A stretch of 64,000 nucleotides of DNA. Source: Agapetus fuscipes. Taxonomy: Eukaryota; Arthropoda; Insecta; Trichoptera; Glossosomatidae. This document shows positions 57,618 through 64,000 of this stretch, in pieces. A program made the position numbers and the translations under genes. The notes under the pieces are model-generated. The model did not search any database and was not told where the DNA came from. It was given only the letters and a program-made list of their open reading frames with translations. The first letter of the stretch is position 1, and every line of letters starts with the position of its first letter. The stretch is taken from the NCBI GenBank assembly GCA_951799405.1, contig OX637337.1, forward strand, positions 3,348,001 through 3,412,000. The letters run 5' to 3'.

Positions 57618-57812
57618 GACTTCAGCTAATGCCACCCCGGTTTCATGTAAGCGATGAAGAAAGTACAATATTTATGTTCTTGCGAGGTTTGTTTTCTTGT
57701 AAGTTCACATGCAGCATGTGTAAGCGCATAGTTGTAAGCACGTCTCTGCCTATGTATGTGCATTAAATATAAGCCGTTAATGTCAATATATGTTTGCAAC
57801 TTAGATTATGGA
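57618..57812 (+). mobile_element. RepA copy, diverged
   Basis: Starts around GCTAATGCCACCCCGG and runs to TTTGCAACTTAGATTATGG. Keeps the CACATGCAGCATGTG palindrome. Confidence 0.75.
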
Positions 57813-57818
57813 AACATG

Positions 57819-58168
57819 AATTATAGGTTGGTATGAGGCTGATCACCCATAGGTACTGTAAAACATGTTCACTTTACACAATCTTAAAATTTTTTCTCGG
57901 GTTGTGTAGCCATGTTCTATCGGAAGTTTGTTACACTTTTTTGTTACACTTTTTTCCGTTTCATGTTCACTTTGCTTATGTCACCCATGATTCAGGGAAG
58001 GCCAAGTTGCAAGGTTTATGTTTATTTGTGGCTTGGATATTAATTTATAGGTACACACACAGCATTTGAAAGCGCTAACTTACACGTGTTTGTTTGTGGG
58101 CATGCATTTAATATGATTTTTAAATGTTTTAATATGTATATCTTTGCAACTTAGATTATAGATTATTA
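57819..58168 (+). mobile_element. RepA copy with ~80-bp internal insertion
   Basis: Starts ATTATAGGTTGGTATGAGG. DNA at about 57880-57965 (with TTACACTTTTTTGTTACAC repeats and a second TGTTCACTTTGC) interrupts it. It ends CAACTTAGATTATAGATT. Confidence 0.75.
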
Positions 58169-58320
58169 ATTTATTATATAGGTACTTGTTTGTGAGTATT
58201 ATACTTTCACAATTTCTTGAAAAAACTAACATCCATACCTAACCGAAACTAAATAGCAGTAATCCGAAATAATTTCATACCCGTATCTGAAACCGAAACA
58301 GTATTATTCCCATATCCGTA

Positions 58321-58573
58321 TTCTAATCTAAGTTGCAAAGACATGTTACATTGGGGATTCACATTGTATGCATTTTCACAAGCAAACATGTATAATTTCG
58401 CGCTTGTACATGCAGCATGTGAACCTACAACATAAAAACCAAAATCTCAAATGAACATACACTCTGCAACTCTTGCTGATCTTTCCTGAAACAGGGGTGA
58501 CTTTGGTAAAGTGAACCATTTTCTACAGCATGGGTCATCAGCTAAATACCAACCTACCTATAAGTCAAGGAAC
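58321..58573 (-). mobile_element. RepA copy, full length
   Basis: Minus strand from TCTAATCTAAG to TATAAGTCAAGGAAC. Its last 8 bp (CAAGGAAC) became the target duplication of the adjacent MITE. Confidence 0.88.
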
Positions 58574-58800
58574 CAGTGGTGTAGGGGGCCATACAAGCCG
58601 GTTCCCATCGGCTTCCCTTTTAAAATGATGTAACAAAGTAGTTAAAAATATAGGCACAAAGTAAAAAAATACATTTAAAACCAAAGAAACAATATGTATT
58701 TTTCCCCATTGAAACCATGCAGTCTACTTTAATATTATTTTTGCCTCATTTTAAACGGGGAACCGATGGGAATCGGCTTGTATGACACCCTTCGCCACTG
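58574..58800. mobile_element. hAT-type MITE copy 3 (227 bp), TSD CAAGGAAC
   Basis: CAGTGGTGTAGGGGGCCATAC at the left, and the inverse (TATGACACCCTTCGCCACTG) at the right. Exact 8-bp duplication CAAGGAAC at 58566-58573 and 58801-58808. Confidence 0.92.
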
Positions 58801-58837
58801 CAAGGAACATATCCGAACGTATTCTAAATCTCAATTT

Positions 58838-58952
58838 AAATCTAAGCTGCAAATGTATGTATCATTTAAGATTCATATTACAATGCATTCCCACAAGCCG
58901 ACACGCATAATTTCGCGCTTACACATGCCGCATGTGGACCTACAATATAAAA
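58838..58952 (-). mobile_element. RepA 3' part
   Basis: Minus strand, from CTAAATCTCAATTTAAATC tail to GGACCTACAATATAAAA; 5' truncated in the middle, as expected for a retroposed fragment. Confidence 0.78.
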
Positions 58953-59002
58953 AATAATAATCACATCCGAAATTTCATATCCATGACACCCCTACGTTCC
59001 AG

Positions 59003-59439
59003 ATGCATCTACGTGGTGTACGTGGCTGAGAGTCCTTCTCAATATGACCTGCGTCTTACCTGATCAACACTTCAACACGTTAAGTAGGAGTAGGTACTAC
59101 AAGAACCATTGGAAAAGATGGATGCACCCTGGACAAATCCACCGACAATTAAATAATTAGTTTTTCCAAAAAACTTTGTCAAAACTGTGTTATTCAGTAC
59201 TACCTACCAATATCCATATTTTGGAAAAAGATCGATATTATGAAAAAGTATACAAAACACAGTTTTTTTTTATAAGTTGAGCATACTTTCGACTGGCTTA
59301 CGTCATTTTAAAGAAGACACTTTTTATTAAATTTTTTACTTTCTAATAAAAATGAATTTTCACTGTGTTTCGTACACACTGTAAAAAGCTAGATTGATAT
59401 AATCATGGTGAGTATAACTTTAATAAAATTTAAAAGACC
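59003..59439. other. No recognisable feature
   Basis: AT-rich unique sequence. Confidence 0.35.
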
Positions 59440-59640
59440 CGTCTTTTGTCTAGTACGTATGCTTTGGAATCGTAACCACAAGGTCGTGAGTTCAATTCGA
59501 GGTGGAATAGAAAAAAATATTCAAAAACTGCCTTTACCAAAAACCGATCACAAAAAGCTCAGGTACCCTTGTAGCAACTGGGTCCAATCTGTCGCTTTGT
59601 CACGACGACGAAAAAGGGCTTCTGAGGGCTCTTGAGGTGT
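59440..59640 (+). mobile_element. SINE-V-related copy, strongly diverged
   Basis: GCTTTGGAATCGTAACCACAAGG head remnant, GTGAGTTCAATTCGAGG B-box remnant, CTTTACCAAAAACCGATCAC body and TGAGGGCTCTTGAGGTGTAA end. Subfamily older than the others. Confidence 0.65.
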
Positions 59641-59667
59641 AATGTAACAATAATAAATGGGTTTATA

Positions 59668-59920
59668 GAACGCTCTGTAGTCTAGTGGTTAACACTACGG
59701 ACTCGTTTTAAGAATGTCGTGAGTTGGATTCCCAAGGAGCATAAGGAAAAATAATACCATGTAATTTAAAAGCTCTTCGCTGATATTAAAGACTTGTCAC
59801 AAAGGTCTACCCAGGGGTAGAAAATTTGAATCTTGCCTTCGTAATTAGCTCTCTTTTTAGCGACGACCTAGGTAGCTTATAGAAGGTTTTTAAGGTGTGG
59901 TTTACACAAAAAACAACCCT
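59668..59920 (+). mobile_element. SINE-V-related copy, diverged
   Basis: CTCTGTAGTCTAGTGGTTAAC head (good A box), degenerate B box, AAAGCTCTTCGCTGA body and AAGGTGTGGTTTACAC end. Directly precedes the solo LTR. Confidence 0.7.
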
Positions 59921-59934
59921 CATCAAAAAAATAT

Positions 59935-60323
59935 TATGTAAATAGTAGATTAATATAGGTGTACATCGTAGGTAGTAATAATTATTATAGTGTTATGTCA
60001 AAAGTAGATTAATATAGGTGTACATCGTAGGTAGCAATAATTAAGTGGAATGATCCTTTTGTACTCTCGAAGCTGATAGAATGTGCTGGCAAATTGGCCC
60101 CTAGAAACTTCTGTCTTTAGCGTATATAAGGAGCATAATTGAGTGCACCAGGACAGATCGATAGTCGCCTTTGATTGAAGAGTGTGTGAGGTGCTAAACT
60201 GTGAAAATAAATTGGAGTTGCTAAAAAATGTTAAGAATAAAAATAAATTAAGTGAAAATAAAGATCCTGAAAGAAGACCTGTATGTTTTAATTTAGAGAC
60301 TTTCCGAACCCGAAAACACTACA
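59935..60323 (+). mobile_element. Solo LTR, family D, copy 2 (389 bp), TSD ATAT
   Basis: Same family as 48731-49795; ends GAAAACACTACA and is flanked by ATAT (59931-59934, 60324-60327). The first bases are mutated (TATG for TGTAATG). TATATAAGGAGC near 60122 is a good TATA box, better kept than in copy 1, and AATAAA follows. A 60-bp segment near the start is internally repeated in both copies. Confidence 0.82.
60122..60130 (+). promoter_or_regulatory. TATA box of family-D LTR
   Basis: TATATAAGG about 190 bp into the LTR, with an ATTGAGTGC initiator-like stretch about 15 bp further. Confidence 0.5.
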
Positions 60324-60907
60324 ATATCCTACATTTTACTTATGTACCATCAAATTTTCAATTTTTTACTAGATCAGTTTGGAAGGTTCGACTGCATATC
60401 CCTTGGCTTTGGTAGGTCTGAGAGCCTGCAGGAGGTGTGGGGCCGATAGTGCTTGGTGCAGCTGAGGTCGGGTTTCCCACACTCCATGCGGCAGGAGAGG
60501 CGCAGGGCGACTCCTTATCGGAAGTCAGGATCACCAGCCTCGCCTGAAGAGAAACTGGAGGAACAACGCAGGATGAGGAGGAAGGATTGAGGGAATGTGA
60601 AGTCATGTCACCATCAAGGCAACACCTGATTCTTGAGTTCAGAAAATTTTTTGGTGCTTAATGCCTACTTGTCATTTAACCAACTGTCATTTAAATGACA
60701 ATTAGTTAATTTTTATTTTTGTGGTGGTCTTCTCCACGATTAATGCATGCGTTACTAGTTTGGGGGCGTGTCACGACCAAATGTCCATTGACAGAATGTT
60801 CACCGACACAATGTCCATTGACGGTATACATTTTGACATCGTGTCGGTGGACATACTGTTGTGGTACCGCTTGAGGGTGAGAATTGCATTCAGCGAGTGG
60901 TGCGACT
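60324..60907. other. No assignable gene
   Basis: 60390-60620 is GC-richer; a plus-strand frame reads SPEEKLEEQRRMRRKD there, which might be a LINE C-terminal remnant, but I cannot place it. At 60775-60850 the words ATGTCCATTGACAG, CACCGACACAATGTCC and GTGTCGGTGGACAT form partial inverted repeats of an unknown TIR element. Confidence 0.3.
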
Positions 60908-61159
60908 AATCTTATCTAATCTAAGCTGCAAAGATATATATCATTTAAGATTTATATTAAATGCATTCCCTCAAGCAGACATGTATAATTTCGCGCTAAC
61001 ACATGTCGCATGTGGACCTACAATATAAAATCCCAATCTCAAATGAACATAAGCCCTGAAACTCTTGCCGTCCTTCCCTGAAACAGGGGTGACATTGGCA
61101 AAGTGAACCATTTTTTACAGTATGTGTGGTCAGCCGCATACCAACCTATAAGTCAAGGA
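60908..61159 (-). mobile_element. RepA copy, full length
   Basis: Minus strand from TCTTATCTAATCTAAGC to ACCTATAAGTCAAGGA; all segments present. Confidence 0.88.
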
Positions 61160-61395
61160 CCCATTTAAAAAAAGATTTTGATCACTTTTGACTCAAAATG
61201 ACACATTCTGTTCAAACAAAAACACCGTTACTCAAGAAATAAAAGTTTATTACAGGGAACTTTTTGGGCCCCCATACGACCTGAATGGGACCAAGATATT
61301 TTCAAGCAAATTCTCAACACACTCCTATTTTTATAATTCTTCTTTCTTTCAAAGATCTGATGGACTCTTGAGGTATGACTCACACATAAACAACT

Positions 61396-61643
61396 CGCTG
61401 CCTTAGTTCTTCTTTGCCATATAGACCATTAAGCTAATTTCACATGAGCAATGTTTGCATGTGTACCAATGTGTGTTATGAAAACAGGAAATTGATTTTA
61501 AAAATATTTAAAACAACTGTCACATTATCGAGTTTTACGTTTTTTCTTAGCTTAGATTGTGTAGAATTTGATTCTTGACAACTGCATGAAAAAGTCATGT
61601 TAGTCAGAATTGGTCTATTCGGCAAACAAGAACTGGAGGAGCG
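61396..61643. mobile_element. MITE-B copy 3 (248 bp), 4-bp TSD AACT
   Basis: CGCTGCCTTAGTTCTTCTTT at the left, inverse of CGCTCCTCCAGTTCTTGTTT at the right, flanked by AACT (61392-61395, 61644-61647). The interior is close to copy 1. Confidence 0.87.
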
Positions 61644-61647
61644 AACT

Positions 61648-62516
61648 ATCATCAAAAAACCTTTTTTTTTAATCAATCGTTCTCTAGCTCAGTTTGCGTT
61701 TAAGGAAAAAAGATTCATCTGGGTAACAAGGGCTTGTATTAAGTATGTATTAAACCTTGGTATAGGGTTTGTTTGATGAGAACGTTTCGGCATGGGAGCG
61801 ACACTCGGCACCGTAAAATAAATCACCCCGTGATGTAACACCCCTTTTGTGGCCGGAATAAAATTACCGCGGCCGATAAATCAGCCGGCCTGAGCTCGGT
61901 ATCGATTGAAAGTGACGGCAAAATTACTGCGTATGCCGGCTTATCCACCAACATCTGGGTTTCTCGTTCAAATATTTCAACTTTGTTGAAACGGATGAAG
62001 TATCTCTGAGTCCGTTTAACGTCCATCTTGAGGTCAAAGCATTTCATTCTCTTGATCCATAGAATGTGTATTTTTTTAAATATAAATTTGTGCAGAGGAG
62101 TGCAATACAACCACCTATTTTTGCCTGGCAAAAAACAGATGTAGATCATCACGCCTTTGCTATCAAAATGTCAAAATGAAAGATGTGATTTTCCCCGCCC
62201 GGCTAAAAAAAACACAAGTTTTTGTACTTTTAAATAAAAGAGTAACCAATTTAGAACTTTCGTTATTTTGAAATGTGTTATGTGATTCAAATTCAATTGA
62301 ATTGCATTAAAACTGACCCCAAAAAACTATTTTAAAATGTAACATGAAAAACTGTTTTCATGCAAATCCTTTAAGTTTCGCTTTTCACATGAATCAATTC
62401 ACAATAACGAAGGATTCTTTAGATTACTCATTTATTTAAAGTACAAAAAACTTTGTCAAAAACTAAACGATTTTTTATATACAGAAAGCGAAAATTAGAT
62501 CCTCCCTTTAGACATA
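61648..62516. other. No recognisable gene
   Basis: A 109-codon minus-strand frame (62152-61823) lies in a slightly GC-richer patch with ACCGCGGCCGATAAATCAGCC. It has no known motif and no supporting context. Confidence 0.28.
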
Positions 62517-62632
62517 TTCCGCCTTATTCATAAAAAGGTTTTAATTTTCAAACCAGTATAAGGTCGGTTTTCCCATACAAATAAGTTGGTTTAACTCCGA
62601 TTTTGGGTTTAACCAATCTAATGAATAAGGTC
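62517..62632. mobile_element. Short TIR element (~116 bp)
   Basis: CCGCCTTATTCATAAAAAGG at the left and CTAATGAATAAGGTCGA at the right share an inverted CCTTATTCAT core; interior AT-rich with GTTTAACC words. Boundaries approximate. Confidence 0.5.
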
Positions 62633-63225
62633 GATTGATGGCAAAGGCAGTGCCTTGTTGTGCCAGCCATCTGTCTGTGTTGCCATCCTCTTGTTGCCTC
62701 GATGTTGCCATCCTGACAGGAAAAACTCTGAAGGATAGAGTTAGGAATGAATGGGTAAAGAAGGAATGTAATTTGAAAGAGGATGTGAAAGTTAAGGTAG
62801 GTACAAAAGAATATGATGAGATAGTTTGGGCATGTGAAAAGAATGAATGATGATAGACTGATAAAATATGTATACTGAGGTAGTGTGAAAGGAAAAAGAG
62901 GTAAGGGACGACGAGTATGGAGTCAACAGATTGAGGATATTGTAAAAGAATGGGATATACAAAGTGAGCGTAAAAGAAGAAAATGCAGGAAAAAGGTGAT
63001 GGATATGAATGAATTGAAAGAGGTATGTAAGGATAGGAAAAAATAGACGCAGCTCTGCAGAGGCTCTGGCCACCCCTAGCGGAATGGCGACAGAGTTACT
63101 CTTGTAAAGGCAGTGCCTTGTTGTGCCAACCATCTGTCTCTGTTGGTTGTCATCCTCTTGTAAAGGTAGTGCCTTGTTGTGATAGACATATTCTGTCTCT
63201 GTTGCTTGTCATCCTCTTGAGCTGC
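62633..63225. repeat. 56-bp minisatellite, second locus, split by an RTE fragment
   Basis: Units at 62633-62714 and 63101-63225 carry AAAGGCAGTGCCTTGTTGTG and CATCTGTCTCTGTTGG, the same family as 5226-5596. Their junctions (GCCATCCT | CTTGTAAAGG) rejoin to a normal unit if the RTE fragment is removed. Confidence 0.85.
62715..63100 (+). pseudogene. RTE-like LINE C-terminal fragment in minisatellite
   Basis: Reads TGKTLKDRVRNEWVKKECNL, shifts frame near 62800, then INDD-like DDRLIKYVY, a stop, GKRGKGRRVWSQQIEDIVKE and ELKEVCKDRKK before another stop. The 3' end GGCCACCCCTAGCGGAATGG matches the 46 kb type without RepA. At least one frameshift and two stops. Confidence 0.85.
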
Positions 63226-64000
63226 GAATAGAAGAACACACCTATTAGCCGCTTCAAATTCTGGAAGCATGAAGTTCTTGGGCGACCACTTGTTCGTCCT
63301 TTCAAAAAAACAACCTTTTTTGTGCTCTAACAGATTCTTTTACTGTTTTGACTAAACCCTTATTTTCCTTTGATACTTTGCATGCAAATACGCCAATAAA
63401 AACCCCTTTTCCAAACGCTCCTCGCGAGTTGGCCACTTTATCTGATTGAACGCAAGCGATTGGGTTTATTAATCCATCTGTATGTTGAATGCTAACCTGC
63501 GCTGGGACGAATGCCACGCTGTGTTCCTCCATTTGCTTTGCCCTTCTCGCTTCTACAAGTATTAACATATTATCATGTTGAGAGTTCGGTGAGCAGATGT
63601 TTTTTACAAGGGACCATCTAAACGCTTTCTCGCTTTTTAATGCCAAAAAGTAGAGTTTACAGTCATCGGAAACCTTGTTTTGGTATTGCTACGAATGCGT
63701 GATTGCATCTCTTGTGTGACAGTGTCTCCAGATATAGATGTTTAGATAATAGTACTAGAGTTTGCTCCAAAATTCTAGCAAAATTTCACATGAATCATGA
63801 TCCAGTTCGAAATGTTTTGAGAACAGTCCTTATGTCATACTTTATAAAGGGTCAAAGCCGTCTGTAGCGCAGACTTGTATGGGAGCTGGCGGGCAATACA
63901 GTACAAAAGTTAATTATCTTCGAACCAAATGTGAACAATATCTCAAAATAAATTGTGTCGAATAAATTAATCGAAGATTTTATGAAATTGAATCCGTAAA
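63226..64000. other. Window end; one 114-codon frame of unknown nature
   Basis: The first part (GAGCTGCGAATAG...) is the minisatellite flank. The minus-strand frame 63646-63302 (MALKSEKAFRWSLVKNICSP...) has balanced composition and ends KTVKESVRAQKRLFF. No domain, signal peptide or family match comes to mind, and there is no promoter or second exon, so coding is unproven. Confidence 0.28.

Larger units (their letters stand above)
57284..58994. mobile_element. hAT-like element loaded with nested insertions
   Basis: Left end CAGGGATGTTAGGGATATCC with CCGAAACCGAAA; right end ATCCGAAATTTCATATCC and ATGACACCCCTA. Flanking octamers CTCTCCAG and CGTTCCAG agree at 6 of 8 positions, as expected for an old 8-bp duplication. 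Own sequence: about 57284-57347, 58169-58320, 58809-58837 and 58953-58994. A middle ATCCGAAATAATTTCATACCC block recurs. Confidence 0.65.

Overview
This 64 kb window looks like intergenic DNA from a repeat-rich invertebrate genome, most likely an arthropod. The evidence is a dense mixture of tRNA-derived SINEs, RTE-like and CR1/L2-like LINE fragments, an R1-like LINE, LTR retrotransposons, hAT-type and other terminal-inverted-repeat elements, and minisatellites. There are no operons, Shine-Dalgarno sites or compact gene order. I found no host protein-coding gene that I can support. Every long convincing reading frame belongs to a transposable element, and most shorter frames are antisense shadows or minisatellite translations. 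Species cannot be assigned from sequence reading alone.

Dominant families (names are mine). RepA is a ~265 bp repeat with about 40 full or partial copies in both orientations. It usually starts TTCCTTGACTTATAGG and ends in (GATTA)n. In two places (27.2 kb and 35.2 kb) it is the 3' end of a longer unit carrying the C-terminal coding end of an RTE-like LINE, and the 35.2 kb unit is bounded by a 7-bp target duplication. RepA is therefore probably the 3' tail of an RTE-like LINE, or a SINE sharing that tail. SINE-G has a head like 'GGTCGATAGCTCAGTTGGTAG' shortened by decay in places, ~330 bp, about 12 copies. SINE-V has a GGTCCGTAGTCTAGTGG-type head and about 14 copies. SINE-S has a Ser/Leu-tRNA-like head and two copies.

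Layout. 0-15 kb: SINEs, RepA copies, an R1-like RT fragment, a 56-bp minisatellite, a solo LTR (8.7 kb), an RTE fragment split by a hAT MITE (10.6-11.3 kb), a 5S rRNA-like sequence fused to a SINE-V (13.0 kb), and a rearranged inverted/direct duplication (13.65-14.9 kb). 15.1-17.8 kb: a young non-autonomous LTR retrotransposon on the minus strand with a tRNA-type primer-binding site and no pol. 20.1-25.8 kb: a nearly intact Ty3/gypsy-type element on the minus strand, with 255 bp of identical LTR sequence, gag with zinc knuckles, a canonical A_AAA_AAC slippery heptamer just before the gag stop, and a complete PR-RT-RH-IN pol. 26-37 kb: RepA, SINEs, a nested hAT element and a 16-bp minisatellite. 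37.1-39.5 kb: a 5'-truncated CR1/L2-like LINE with an open 660-codon frame, inserted in a (CATA)n tract inside a 625-bp tandem duplication. 40.7-41.5 kb: a pyrimidine-rich minisatellite with 109-bp higher-order period. 45.3-46.6 kb: a 5'-truncated RTE-like LINE with an open 417-codon RT frame. 48.7-50.1 kb: a nest of a solo LTR inside a solo LTR, with a MITE abutting it. 52.1-52.8 kb: a 21-bp minisatellite. 57.3-59.0 kb: a hAT-like element filled with later insertions. 60-64 kb: a second copy of the solo-LTR family, another 4-bp-TSD MITE, and a second locus of the 56-bp minisatellite broken by an RTE fragment.

The genes do not form a host pathway. The biology visible here is retrotransposition machinery (gypsy Gag-Pol, two LINE reverse transcriptases) together with the non-autonomous passengers that would depend on such enzymes. 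The most unusual items are the RepA/RTE relationship with conserved hairpins, the 5S-tRNA composite, the pol-less LTR element with a repeat-peptide ORF, and a MITE family with 4-bp target duplications that I could not place in a superfamily.
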